A stretch of DNA of 64,000 nt from Actinoplanes flavus (GTDB lineage: Bacteria; Actinomycetota; Actinomycetes; Mycobacteriales; Micromonosporaceae), in assembly GCF_017592555.1 (NCBI RefSeq), contig NZ_JAGFNS010000038.1:1-64000 (forward strand), given 5' to 3'. Positions within the stretch are counted from its first letter, which is position 1; every line of letters begins with the position of its first letter. Position numbers and translations under genes: made by a program. The notes below the pieces were generated by a model. The model worked only from the letters and a program-made list of their open reading frames with translations, made no database searches and was not told the DNA's origin. Below, piece by piece: positions 16,726-26,300 of this stretch.

Positions 16726-17583
16726 ATGAGAGCGATGCGCATGCACGGGTACGGCGGACCCGAGGTGATCCGGCTGGACCGGATCGAACCCCCGGAACCC
16801 GGTCCCGGGGAGGTCCTGGTGCGGGTCGCCGCGACCACGTTCAACCCCTCCGAGGCCGGGTTGCGCCAGGGGCTGCTGCGGTCGATCGTGCCGCTCGATC
16901 TTCCGTACACCATGGGTCTGGATCTGGCCGGAACCACCGCGGAGGGTGACCGGGTGATCGGGCGCCTGGACGGTGGCGCCGCCGCGGAGCACGCGGTGGC
17001 GCCGGCGACGATGCTGGTCCCGGTGCCGGACGGGGTGCCGCTGGAGGACGCGGCCGCGTTGCCGATCGCCGGCCTGACCGCGTGGCAGGCGGTGTTCGAG
17101 CACGCGGCGGTGACCGCCGGGCAGCGGGTGCTGGTCAACGGCGCCGGGGCGATCGGGCGGTACGCGATCCAGTTGGCCCGCCACGCCGGCGCCCACGTCG
17201 TCGCGGTGACCTCCCGGCGCGGCGCGGCGGCGGCCCACGAGTCCGGCGCCCACCGGGTCGTCACCGGCGCCGGGGAGATCGAGCCGGTCGACGCGCTCAT
17301 CCATCTGGTGCCGGCCGAGCCGGCGCACGCCGCCCGGATCCGGCCGGGCGGCGTCCTGGTGTCCGCGACCACCCCGGCCGCCCGGCTGCCGGCAGGCCCG
17401 TTCCGGTCGCTGCACTTCATCGTCCGCAACGACACCGCCGACCTGGCCGCCCTGCTCGCGCTGGTGGCGGCCGGAACGGTCCGGATCGACATCGCCGGGC
17501 GGCGGCCGCTCACCGACCTGGCCGCCGTGCACGCCGAGGCCGAGAACCGGGGGCTCGCCGGGAAGACGCTGCTGCTGCCCTGA
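16726..17583 (+). CDS. NADP-dependent MDR (quinone) oxidoreductase
   Basis: A 285-residue medium-chain dehydrogenase/reductase. The GroES-like N-terminal domain (MRMHGYGGPEVIRLDRIEPPEPGPGEVLVRV) is followed by a Rossmann domain with LVNGAGAIGRYAIQLA. No zinc-binding Cys/His set is present, so it belongs with zinc-independent quinone oxidoreductases. It is about 30 residues shorter than most relatives, mainly between the two domains. The start is 7 nt after a -10 box. The divergent AraC gene probably controls it. Confidence 0.88.
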   Translation: MRAMRMHGYGGPEVIRLDRIEPPEPGPGEVLVRVAATTFNPSEAGLRQGLLRSIVPLDLPYTMGLDLAGTTAEGDRVIGRLDGGAAAEHAVAPATMLVPVPDGVPLEDAAALPIAGLTAWQAVFEHAAVTAGQRVLVNGAGAIGRYAIQLARHAGAHVVAVTSRRGAAAAHESGAHRVVTGAGEIEPVDALIHLVPAEPAHAARIRPGGVLVSATTPAARLPAGPFRSLHFIVRNDTADLAALLALVAAGTVRIDIAGRRPLTDLAAVHAEAENRGLAGKTLLLP

Positions 17584-18084
17584 TCAGCTGAGCGTGGCGG
17601 CCTGGAGGTCGACGTTGCCGCAGGTGGGGTGGTGGACGGCGGTGGCGGTCCAGGTGACGGTCAGCCGGGAGCCGGCCTCGGCGCGGTAGCGGATCTCGAA
17701 GCGCCCGGTGCTGATCGCCTCGCGGTTCTCCAGCGTGCGGGTGGCGCTCGCGCCGTCCACGGTGACCGTGAGGCGCCCGGCGGCCATCCACACACCGGCG
17801 TAGACGCGCAGCGTGCGGGTCGCCGGGCCGGCCGGGGCCCGCAGCGTGAAGGTGGCGCCCCGGCCGCAGGAGTAGACCCCGGTCGGGGTGCGGCCGGCCG
17901 AGCCGGTCGGGGTGCCGCCGGACCAGCGGTAGAGCTGCGGGTTGTTGTCGTAGCGGCCGCGCGGGCTGCCGCCCAGGTCCTCGATCTGGGCGGTGCCGGC
18001 GCGACGGTTCACCGAGTCGGCGCCGGTGAGGCCCCAGTGCACCCAGTCGCGGGACCCCTCGGCGCTCAGGTCGACCAGGTTCTG
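17584..18084 (-). pseudogene. Truncated remnant of a secreted protein: C-terminal beta-sandwich module
   Basis: The frame encodes one module with the pattern NLVDLSAEGSRDWVHWGL ... RYDNNPQLYRWSGGTP ... TGVYSCGRGATFTL, which is found as an accessory domain in many secreted actinobacterial glycosidases. It has no signal peptide and no proper start: the reading frame stays open upstream without a good start codon until it meets the divergent MFS gene at 18144. GTG 18042 would give 152 residues but starts inside the module. It is therefore probably the 3' end of a lost exoenzyme. It abuts the MDR gene with no gap (convergent). Confidence 0.5.
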
Positions 18085-18118
18085 GAGGGGTCTGTCGATC
18101 GACGTACGCCCTCCACAT

Positions 18119-18130
18119 CGAAACGCTTCG
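18119..18130. promoter_or_regulatory. LacI-like palindrome upstream of MFS gene
   Basis: CGAAACGCTTCG, a near-perfect palindrome with central CG, just before the -10 box of the MFS gene. It may regulate that gene or be a leftover of the truncated exoenzyme locus. Confidence 0.4.
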
Positions 18131-18131
18131 C

Positions 18132-18143
18132 TACGGTGGGCCG
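18132..18143 (+). promoter_or_regulatory. -10 box for leaderless MFS gene
   Basis: TACGGT (18132-18137), then six bases, then GTG 18144. No Shine-Dalgarno sequence. Confidence 0.55.
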
Positions 18144-19307
18144 GTGCACACCCGGATCATCGCGATGTCGGCGCTCGCCGCGTCGGCCTTCGGCTACGTG
18201 GCCACCGAGACCATGCCCATCGGCGTCCTCTCCCCGATCGCGGGAGACCTGGGCGTCTCGCGCGCGGCCGTGGGTCTTCTCGTCACCGGGTACGCGGTGA
18301 CCGTCGCGATCACGACCATCCCCCTGACCTACGGCACCCGCCACGTCCCGCGCCGCCGGCTGCTGGTCACCCTGCTGTTCGCCCTGACCGTGGCGAACCT
18401 GCTGTCCGCCCTGGCGCCCACCTACGGGGTGCTGCTCGCCGCCCGCCTGGGCGCCGCCCTCTCCCAGGCGATCTTCTGGGCCGTGGTGGCGCCGGTCGTC
18501 GCCGCCATGTTCGACGTGACCGTCCGCGGCCGGGCCGGCGCCGTGGTGTTCGCGGGCGCGTCGCTCGGCCCGATGCTCGGTGTCCCGGCCGGCACGTGGC
18601 TGGGCCAGCAGTACGGCTGGCGGTCCGCGTTCCTGGCCCTGACCGGGCTCGCGCTGGCCGCCTTCGTCGCCCTGCTCGCCGGCCTGCCGGACGTGCGGGT
18701 CGCGGAGACCCACGCGGCCACCGGCACCAGTCCGGACGCCCGCCGGTACGCCGTCGTCGTCGCGGTCACGACCCTGTCGGTGGCCGGGCTGTACACGGCT
18801 TTCACGTACACCGAGGTGTTCTTGACGGCGGTGACCGGGTTCGCGGCCGCGGCCGTCGCGCCCCTGCTGCTGGCCCGCGGTGTCGCTGATTTCGCCGGCA
18901 TCGTGGCGGGTGGCTACGCCAGCGACCGCTGGCAGCGCGGCGCCGTCAGCGGATCGGTGCTGCTGGTCGCGGCCGCCCTGATCGCCCAGTACGCGGTGGG
19001 CGAGTCCGGCCCGGTGACCGCGGTCCTGCTGGCGGTCACCGGTTTCGGCATCGGCGCGCTCACCCCGGCCCTGCAGAACCGGGTCCTCGAGGTGGCGCCC
19101 GGCAGCACCGACATGGCGTCGGCCGGCAACTCGGTGGCGTTCAACGTCGGCATCGCCGGCGGCTCGCTGCTCGGCGCGGCGGTGCTCAGTGGCCCGGGCG
19201 TCCGGGCGACCGCGCTGGCCGGCGGACTGCTCGCCCTGTCGGCCCTGCTGCTCTTCGCGGCCGAGCCGATGATCGCCCGCCGGACCCCGGTGACGATCCG
19301 CAGGTGA
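18144..19307 (+). CDS. MFS transporter, drug/sugar efflux (DHA1) type
   Basis: A 387-residue membrane protein with about twelve helices, of the AraJ/SotB-like efflux group (SAFGYVATETMPIGVLSPIAGDLGVS; TYGTRHVPRRRLL motif A-like loop; GASLGPMLGVPAGTWLGQQYGWRSAF motif C region). It should export a small molecule by proton antiport. GTG 18144 fits both domain start and the -10 box. Its stop overlaps the next gene's start by four bases (GTGA). Confidence 0.87.
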   Translation: MHTRIIAMSALAASAFGYVATETMPIGVLSPIAGDLGVSRAAVGLLVTGYAVTVAITTIPLTYGTRHVPRRRLLVTLLFALTVANLLSALAPTYGVLLAARLGAALSQAIFWAVVAPVVAAMFDVTVRGRAGAVVFAGASLGPMLGVPAGTWLGQQYGWRSAFLALTGLALAAFVALLAGLPDVRVAETHAATGTSPDARRYAVVVAVTTLSVAGLYTAFTYTEVFLTAVTGFAAAAVAPLLLARGVADFAGIVAGGYASDRWQRGAVSGSVLLVAAALIAQYAVGESGPVTAVLLAVTGFGIGALTPALQNRVLEVAPGSTDMASAGNSVAFNVGIAGGSLLGAAVLSGPGVRATALAGGLLALSALLLFAAEPMIARRTPVTIRR

Positions 19308-19678
19308 GCGCCCTGGCAAGCTTCCCAGTCGTGGAAGCATTGCGGCTGATTCTTCTCTTCATACACCTGGTCGGGTTCGCGCTGCTGCTCGGCGGCGCCA
19401 TCACGCAGTTCCTGTCCGGCAAGTTCCGGATCAACCCGGCGATCCTGTGGGGCTCCATCATCCAGCTGGCCAGCGGCATCGCGCTCTCCGCACCGCTGCG
19501 TGGCGGCGGTGACGACGAGCCGAACCCGATCAAACTCGGCGTGAAGCTGCTCCTCGCCGTGATGATCTTCATCATGGTGTTCATCCCGCGCAAGCGCGAC
19601 GAGGTCAACAAGGGCCACTTCATCGGCATCATCACGCTCACCCTGGTGAACGCGGCCGTCGCCGTCTTCTGGCGTTAG
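19304..19678 (+). CDS. Small four-helix membrane protein, unknown function
   Basis: A 124-residue integral membrane protein with four hydrophobic segments (RLILLFIHLVGFALLLGGAI; PAILWGSIIQLASGIALS; GVKLLLAVMIFIMVFI; GIITLTLVNAAVAVFW). GTG 19304 overlaps the MFS stop as GTGA, so it is translationally coupled to the transporter. No function is known to me. Confidence 0.75.
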   Translation: MSALASFPVVEALRLILLFIHLVGFALLLGGAITQFLSGKFRINPAILWGSIIQLASGIALSAPLRGGGDDEPNPIKLGVKLLLAVMIFIMVFIPRKRDEVNKGHFIGIITLTLVNAAVAVFWR

Positions 19679-19681
19679 GCC

Positions 19682-19945
19682 CTAGCAGTACAGCTTGTAA
19701 CCGGCGTCGAACCCGCGGTCCAGCCCCAGGATGTAGCCGCGCCAGTAGTCGTTGATCTTGATGTCCTGTGCCCGGGCCGGTTTCCTGCAATCGGTCCGGG
19801 CGGCCTCCAGCCCGGTCGCGAAGCCGTCCTTGTATCCCTGCCGGAACTCACGCCCACCGGGCGGCGCGGCGGCGGTGGCCGGCGCGACCGGGCTCAGCAT
19901 GGCCGTGATCAGGCAGAACACGATTCCGAATCGTCTTGCCCTCAT
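19682..19945 (-). CDS. Small secreted protein, unknown function
   Basis: An 87-residue protein with a clear signal peptide (about 1-26, cut near ATAAA). The mature part of about 60 residues has FRQGYKDGFATGLEAARTDC and RGYILGLDRGFDAGYKLYC, which share a YxxGFxxG-like repeat. Two Cys may pair. It converges on the preceding membrane protein gene with a 3-bp gap. No family recognised. Confidence 0.6.
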   Translation of the reverse strand: MRARRFGIVFCLITAMLSPVAPATAAAPPGGREFRQGYKDGFATGLEAARTDCRKPARAQDIKINDYWRGYILGLDRGFDAGYKLYC

Positions 19946-20180
19946 CTTCGGGAATCTACGCCGGGAGCCGGGCCGTGTCCGCCGGATCGGCGATCCGCCT
20001 TTACCACGTTCGCGCCGTCGATGTGGGGTAACGTGCGAGTCTGCTCACCGCCCGCGAACTCCAGTGTGATGCGGGCGTCCGGGACGTGCGCGCCGTTGCG
20101 GGCGCCGGTAGTCTCGATGGGATTTCGCGGGGTCGCAACCTGCTTGATCATGCCCACGGCAGGGGCACCGGGCCGTTGCG

Positions 20181-20186
20181 TAGGAT
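20181..20186 (+). promoter_or_regulatory. Putative -10 box of the DivIVA gene
   Basis: TAGGAT, 41 bases before ATG 20228, a good actinobacterial -10. The matching -35 is not clear. Confidence 0.35.
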
Positions 20187-20227
20187 TTCGGGCCGCACGA
20201 CCCAAACGAGGGGAACCGAGGAGCACG

Positions 20228-20932
20228 ATGCCGCTCACTCCAGCTGACATTCACAACGTGGCGTTCAAGAAGCCGCCGATCGGGAAGCGCGGATACGACG
20301 AGGAAGAGGTCGACGCCTTCCTGGACGAGGTGGAGGGCGAGCTCACCCGCCTCCTGGAGGAGAACGGCGCCCTGAAGGACACGCTCGCGCGCGGCGGGGG
20401 CGGGGGCGGCGGCAACCCGGCCGCGACCATGGTCCTCAACAACGAGTTCGCCGACCTGGCCGCCCAGCTGGAGCGGCTCCAGGAGGCCCGGGCCCGCGCC
20501 GAGCAGAACGCGCGGAACATGCAGGCCCAGCTCGAGCGGGCGCGCAGCCAGGCCGCCCCGTCCGGCGCGATGCCGACCATCGCCGGCGACGACGACCGCA
20601 ACTCGCGGGTGCTGATGATGGCTCAGCGGACCGCCGACGAGCACATGCGCGACGCGCAGCGCGAGTCGGAGACGGTGATCACCAACGCCCGTGACAAGGC
20701 CGACCAGCTCACCAGCGAGGCGCAGATCAAGGCGGCCACCATCGAGTCGGACGCCCGGCGCAACCACACCGAGGCCATGGACAGCCTGGTGGAGAAGCGG
20801 GCCGCCGCACTCGACGAGATCGAGCGGCTGGCCCAGCTCGCCACCAGCTACCAGGAGGCGCTGACCAACCACGTCCAGCAGCAGCTGATGGACCTGACCG
20901 CGGCGCCCGAGCCGGGCGGCCGCGACATCTGA
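20228..20932 (+). CDS. DivIVA/Wag31 family protein
   Basis: A 234-residue cytoplasmic coiled-coil protein. The N-terminal DivIVA domain LTPADIHNVAFKKPPIGKRG, then YDEEEVDAFLDEVE, is the membrane-curvature binding part that marks cell poles. A glycine run (about 58-65) forms a linker before a long coiled coil (73-225) rich in Ala/Glu/Arg. Wag31 directs polar growth in actinobacteria. It is not next to ftsZ/sepF here, so it may be the main copy moved elsewhere or a paralogue. GAGGAG precedes ATG 20228; a strong terminator follows. Confidence 0.88.
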   Translation: MPLTPADIHNVAFKKPPIGKRGYDEEEVDAFLDEVEGELTRLLEENGALKDTLARGGGGGGGNPAATMVLNNEFADLAAQLERLQEARARAEQNARNMQAQLERARSQAAPSGAMPTIAGDDDRNSRVLMMAQRTADEHMRDAQRESETVITNARDKADQLTSEAQIKAATIESDARRNHTEAMDSLVEKRAAALDEIERLAQLATSYQEALTNHVQQQLMDLTAAPEPGGRDI

Positions 20933-20943
20933 GCCACGACGTG

Positions 20944-20979
20944 AGGAAGGCCCGCCCCGGGATCGGGACGGGCCTTCCT
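20944..20979. terminator. Bidirectional terminator between DivIVA and M28 peptidase
   Basis: Perfect 11-bp stem AGGAAGGCCCG/CGGGCCTTCCT with a G+C-rich loop, followed by TTCGTC on the plus strand. It lies 12 bases after the DivIVA stop and 12 bases before the M28 stop, so it can serve both convergent genes. Confidence 0.75.
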
Positions 20980-20990
20980 TCGTCATCGGG

Positions 20991-22637
20991 TCAGAACGCC
21001 GGGCGCTGGACGTGCTCGTCGCCACCGTCACCGGTGTTGAACGTGCCCTGCGGACCGGCCGGGGCCGGCAGCTTGATCGGCTTGCCGGGGACCGGCTTAC
21101 CCTTCACACCGTTCACCGACTCGGTCGAGAAGGCGTAGGTGAGCTGGGCGAAGGCGATCAGGTCGCTGTTGATCTCGAGCGCCTTCTCGTCCAGGTTGTC
21201 GATCGTGTCGCCGGGCTGGTGGTAGTTCGGGTCGAACGACGCGCCCGCCGTGCCACCCCAGATCGCCGCCTGCTCCTCGGTCTTCACGACCTCGGCGCCG
21301 GTGAAGAGGCCGCCCGACGGGATGCCCGCCTCGATGAACGCCTGGTAGTCGGAACGGCCGGAGAACTCGGCGTCGTCGTACGGCTGGCCCTTCCAGGTGT
21401 AGTACGACTCGAAGAGGTCCTCGAGCGCGGTCGAGCCCTCCGGCACCACGACCGGCGCCGGGAACGACGACTGGTCCGCGTCGTACACCTGGAAGATGTA
21501 GTTCGGCGAGCCGACCATGTCGTAGTTCAGGTACAGCGCGATCTTGTCCTTCTCGGCCTGCGGCAGCTCCTCGACGTACGCCGTGGAACCGACCAGGCCC
21601 TCCTCCTCGGCGCCCCAGAAGGCGAACCGCAGGCTGTTCTGCGGCTTGCTCTTCGCCAGGGTCAGCGCGGTCTCCAGGATCGCGGCCGAGCCGGAGCCGT
21701 TGTCGTTGATGCCCGGGCCCTCGGTCACGCTGTCCAGGTGCGAGCCGGCGAACACGATGTTGTTCCTGTTCCGGCCGGGCAGGTCGGCGATCACGTTGTA
21801 GTCGGTCCGGGTCTCCGACGGCAACACCCGCACGTGCGCGGTCGAGCCGGCCGCGGCCAGCGCCGAACCGTCGGCGAAGCTGGCGCCGACCACCGGGATG
21901 GTGACGCCGTGGTCCACACCCAGGGTGCCGACGATCAGGCCCTCACGGGTCGGGTCGTTGCCCTGGTTGAAGATGATCACGGCCTCGGCGCCGGCCGCCT
22001 GCGCGTTCTGCGCCTTGACGGCGAAGCTGCACGCCGCGCCGTCCGGGGTGGTGCCACCACGCTGGATCAGGGCGATGTCGGACGCGCCGGTGAAGTCCAG
22101 GCCGGTGAAGTCGTCGGCCGAGCAGCCACTGGTGGTGGCCCGGTCGCCGGTCAGGTTGATGTCCACCGGGATCACCGTGCCGGTGACCTCACCGGACTGG
22201 CTGTTGGTGAAGGCGCCGGTCGCGTACTCCGCGTTCGCCGGGGTGAGCTGCTCGAGCAGCGCCGGGTAGTTGAAGGTGAACTCGAACGGGTCCAGAGTCA
22301 CCCGGTAACCGGCCTTGCGAAGCAGCTTCGACACGTAGTGGACGCTCTTCGCATAGCCCTCGGTGCCCGCGGCACGGCTGCCCGGGTAGTACACGTCGTC
22401 GTTCCGGTCAGCGATCTTCTGGAACGCCTTCAGGTGGTCCAGCACGCCGTCCAGCGTCACGCACTTGAGTACTTCGGCGTACGTGTCGTTGGCGGTCTTG
22501 TCGCACCGGTCACCATGCCCGTGACCGCCCGCCGACGCGGCGGTGGCCGGGGCGACGGTCAGTACGGTGGCGACGGCCGCCGCGCTGATGACTCGGAACG
22601 ATCGACGCCGGGTTGGCGTCACGTCGTCGTGACTCAT
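20991..22637 (-). CDS. Secreted M28 aminopeptidase with PA domain
   Basis: A 548-residue secreted zinc peptidase. The signal peptide covers about 1-36. A protease-associated (PA) domain lies near 150-275 (DIALIQRGGTTPDG...AVIIFNQGN). The M28 core follows with the co-catalytic zinc ligands in order: GSHLDSV (His), GINDNGSGSAA (Asp), WGAEEEGLVGS (Glu pair), LNYDMVGSPNY (Asp) and NYHQPGDT (His). It resembles the Streptomyces leucine aminopeptidases. A Pro/Gly-rich tail of about 40 residues ends the protein. Its ATG directly follows the stop of the upstream membrane gene, with GGGGGAG as ribosome site. Confidence 0.93.
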   Translation of the reverse strand: MSHDDVTPTRRRSFRVISAAAVATVLTVAPATAASAGGHGHGDRCDKTANDTYAEVLKCVTLDGVLDHLKAFQKIADRNDDVYYPGSRAAGTEGYAKSVHYVSKLLRKAGYRVTLDPFEFTFNYPALLEQLTPANAEYATGAFTNSQSGEVTGTVIPVDINLTGDRATTSGCSADDFTGLDFTGASDIALIQRGGTTPDGAACSFAVKAQNAQAAGAEAVIIFNQGNDPTREGLIVGTLGVDHGVTIPVVGASFADGSALAAAGSTAHVRVLPSETRTDYNVIADLPGRNRNNIVFAGSHLDSVTEGPGINDNGSGSAAILETALTLAKSKPQNSLRFAFWGAEEEGLVGSTAYVEELPQAEKDKIALYLNYDMVGSPNYIFQVYDADQSSFPAPVVVPEGSTALEDLFESYYTWKGQPYDDAEFSGRSDYQAFIEAGIPSGGLFTGAEVVKTEEQAAIWGGTAGASFDPNYHQPGDTIDNLDEKALEINSDLIAFAQLTYAFSTESVNGVKGKPVPGKPIKLPAPAGPQGTFNTGDGGDEHVQRPAF

Positions 22638-23258
22638 CTATCTGCTCCCCCTGTCCTTTTTGGAACCAGGATCACGGTAGAAGACACGAGCGTCGATGGC
22701 CAGGCCCTTGCGGCGTGGGCGAACCGCCAGCCAGCAGAAAAGCCCGAGCAGGGACAGGCCGATAACGGTCGCCGTCCACTCGAACGCGATGAAATCGACG
22801 TCCGCCGACGGCATCGGCCCCACCCGCCCGGCCGGATCGGCGACCACCCGCAGCGTCTCGCCCGGACCCAGCCGCCCCTCCGGCCCGGCCCACCGCCCCA
22901 GATCGTCGAGACTGCCCACCTCGGTGAACCGGTACCAGGAGTAGCCGTCCAGTTCGGCGTCCCCGATGGCCATCACCACCGCCGTGGTCTCCCGCCCACC
23001 CGCGGCCAGCACCGTCTTCCGCGCGGTGTCCCCGGCCGCGACACAGAGCAGGACCGCCGCCAGCGCCGCCGCCACCGCGGGGCCGTGCCGTGGCCGGACC
23101 AGCCAGGCGTTCAGTGCCATCGCGCCGCCGCAGGCCAGGATCGGGCCGACGAGCGCCGCGTAGCCGGACAGCGTGAGGAACGGGACCAGCGCGGCCGCCG
23201 ACGCCGCCGCCAGATAGAGAGCGAGACCGAGAGCGAACCTGACCCGGGGAGTGCGCAC
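22638..23258 (-). CDS. Membrane protein, possibly DUF3592-like
   Basis: A 206-residue protein with three membrane segments in the first 80 residues and one near 160-180. Between them lies an extracytoplasmic beta-rich part (TTAVVMAIGDAELDGYSWYRFTEV...LGPGETLRVVADPAGRVGP) like DUF3592 proteins. It is directly coupled to the M28 gene (TAG then ATG with no gap). Function unknown. Confidence 0.65.
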   Translation of the reverse strand: MRTPRVRFALGLALYLAAASAAALVPFLTLSGYAALVGPILACGGAMALNAWLVRPRHGPAVAAALAAVLLCVAAGDTARKTVLAAGGRETTAVVMAIGDAELDGYSWYRFTEVGSLDDLGRWAGPEGRLGPGETLRVVADPAGRVGPMPSADVDFIAFEWTATVIGLSLLGLFCWLAVRPRRKGLAIDARVFYRDPGSKKDRGSR

Positions 23259-23304
23259 GTAGGTGAGTGTGTCGATCGACCGGGCGCGGGCGCCAGCCGG
23301 GCGG

Positions 23305-26300
23305 TCAGCGGCGGCGGACCAGGTCCACCCGGTAGGTGGTGCGGTTCGCGCCGTCCTCGCTGGTGGTGGTGACGGTGTGGGTGCGGCCGGAGCGGGTGAC
23401 CGCGACGACCGCGTACGGGTCGGTGGCGGTCGCCGTCACGCGGGCGCGGGCGCGAACACCGACCGGCACCCGGTAGGCGGTCACCGCCGGGTCGAAGCCC
23501 GGGACCGGTTCTCCGTCCACCAGGAGCGCGGCCACCGAGGCTTCGGTGCCCAGGCCGGGCGCTCTCGCGTACACCTGGAGCTCGGCGACGGTGAGGTAAC
23601 CGTCGGGCGTGGCGGTCAGTCGCAGGCAGAACGGGCCGGTCCGGCCGGGGTCGAGCGGGATGTCGACGGCGAGCGAGCTGACCGCGACGGGTGACCCGGT
23701 CACCTCGCAACTCCCGGAGGCCGACGGCGTGCCGGGCTGGACCGTGGCGGCGATGCCGCCGCCGGAGGCGCTGTCCCGGTAGAGGTGCAGCACCGCGCGC
23801 CCGGCCGACGTCCCGGCCGGAAGAGTGACGGTGAGCGTCTCGGCCGGGTTGCGCCCCGACGCCTTCCAGTTGGACCAGGCCTTGTCGGTGGTGTTCCCGT
23901 TGGTGAGCCCGGCCGTCGAGTAGCCGCCCTCGGTGTAGGAGGCGGTCACCGTGAGACCGTCGACCAGGCCCTCGGACGGCGCGGTGACCTGGACCCGCGC
24001 GGTCGCCGGCAGGGTCCGGCCGGGGATCACCGTCGCGGTGCCGGTCACCGTCACCACACCGGCCGTCTCGAAGACGCCGGGGTTCCAGGTCACCGGCAGG
24101 GTGGCCCGTCCGCCGTGCCGTCCGGTGGCGACGACCGTGGCGGGCATGGCCGGGACACCGCCGGCGTACGCCTTGGCCCGTCCCGGTTCGGTGCCGGTCC
24201 ACACGTCGACCGTGACCCTGGCGACGGCCGGGACCGGCTTGCCGAGGGCGTCGGTGGCCGTGCCGCGCACGATCACGGTGCCCGGCTTGCGCCATCGCGA
24301 GGCGGCGGGCCGGTTCCAGGTGACCGGCAGGGCACGGGTCTCTCCGCTGGGCAGGACGGTGGTCACCGTGGCGGGCAGGTCCGGCGCGCGGCCGGGCACG
24401 GTGTGGGTCAGAGCGGTCTCGGTACGCCCGACGGTCTCGTCCTTGAGCGTCCACCGCTGGTGTGCGCCGGAGCCGGGCTGCCAGACGCCGACCGGCGACC
24501 CGTCGGCGGTGGCCTCCCCGCTCACGTCGAGGAGCCGCCGCGCGCCCAGGCTGACCAGTGTGTACGTGCCGTCGCCGGTGGTCGACACGGTCCACAGCGC
24601 ACCGTCGTCGACGGTCCCGGCGGCCTCGGTGACCGCCTTGCCGTCCCGGACGGCGAGCCGCTGCCCGGTGCCCGCGTTGATCAGCTCGTAGTGTTCGCCC
24701 TCGACGTTGCGCGCCGTCCACAGCTGGTCGGCCGCGGCCGGGTCGCCGGTCCGGATGACCAGACCGGTGCCGGACGGCGTCAGCGACCGCTTGCTGGCCA
24801 CGCCCTCGAACCGGTAGACGTGGTCGGCCCGCAGGTGGGCGGTGTCGGCGGCGCTCACCCGGTCGACGAGGAACGTGGTGACCGACTGGGCCGGAACGGT
24901 GAGGGTGGCCCGGTGGCCGCTCACCCGCACCGGCGTGCCCCGCACCAGCTTGCCGTCGGCGCTGGTCACGACCGGAGTGACGGTCGCCCGGTTCGACAGC
25001 GTGAATCCGGACAGGTCGAGGGTGACGCTCTCCTCGGCCGTGCCGGGGTTCGAGTGGACGACCGTGACACCGGTGGCGTTGACCGCCGCCACACTGCGCG
25101 TGTCGCCGACCTTGACGAACCGGTCGCCGGGGCGGATGTAGTGGGTGAAGTTCCGGATCGTGTCGAACTTGGTGTTCGTCTTGATCGGGCACGTTTCCAG
25201 AGTGTCCGCGATGCCGCAGTCGAAGGGGATGTGGATGCTGCCCCATTGCAGGTTGCCCTCGGCCACCATGTTGTCCGCGTCCTCGACCGGCTGCCACAGC
25301 ACCCATGCCGACGGCTCCAGCTCCCGCAGGTCGTCGATGATCCGCTGGGCCATCCCGAGGCCCGAGCCCATGCTGGTGAAGTCCCTGCCCCAGCTGCCCT
25401 CGACCTCGCTCATCCACAGCGGCCGCCGCTCGGCCTTGGCGATGTCCCGCACGGCGGTCCGCTGCCCGGTCCCGTACGTGTGCACGTTGATCCGGTCGAC
25501 GGCGTCCCGGGCGGCCGGTGTGAGGCCGTACCAGTCGGTGATGAGCCGACCCGGGTTGGTCTCGTCCGGGGCCGCGATCGCACGCTCCGGCGCGGCGCGC
25601 CGCAGCGCCTCGATCACCGCGGCCTGCAACGCGGGTCCGGCGTGTGCGCCCTCCTGACGCCCGCCGGTGGGCCGGCCGTCAGACCCCAGAGTGGTACGCC
25701 AGTAGTCCGTGTTCGGCTCGTTGAGCGGCTCGATGGTGTCGACCGTGATGCCGTGTGCCCGCTCCAGGTGCTCGGTGACCCGGACCAGGTAGGTGGCGAA
25801 GTCGTCGAGCGTGTCGGTGCGGATCTGGTCGGTGTTCGCGTCGAAGCTGCCGCTGACGTACCCGCTGACGGTCTGGAACCAGGGCGGCGAGTTGCTGAAC
25901 GTCTCCCACGAGGTGACCCGGTCCTTGATCCGGTCCACCCACCAGCGCTGGTTCGGGTCGGCGTCCCAGTTCCAGTGCTCCGGGTTCTCCGGGTCCCACC
26001 AGTCCTTGTCGGCCGGCCCGTAGGTGGCCGGGGCGTTCCACCAGCCCGGCACGTCGCCGCCGGGGCGCAGGTAGGGCGGGACGGCCGGGGCGTTGCCGCC
26101 GCCGATGTTGTACCGGGCGATGGTGAGGTTCAGGCCGTCCTCGCCGTAGAGCAGGTCGGCGAGCCGGTCGCGGATCTCGTCGGGGTAGCCGCCGGTGGCG
26201 TGGGCGAGCCAGGCGAGGCTGGTGCCCCAGCCCTCCCATGCGGGTCCCCGGTAGCTCGGGTCGATGGTGATCGTGGTGGTGGCCGCGGCGGCGGTGGCCG

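Noticed and set aside
19942..20250. A 102-residue minus-strand frame upstream of the DivIVA gene
   Set aside because: No ribosome site, no recognisable domain, and it would overlap the DivIVA promoter and start.
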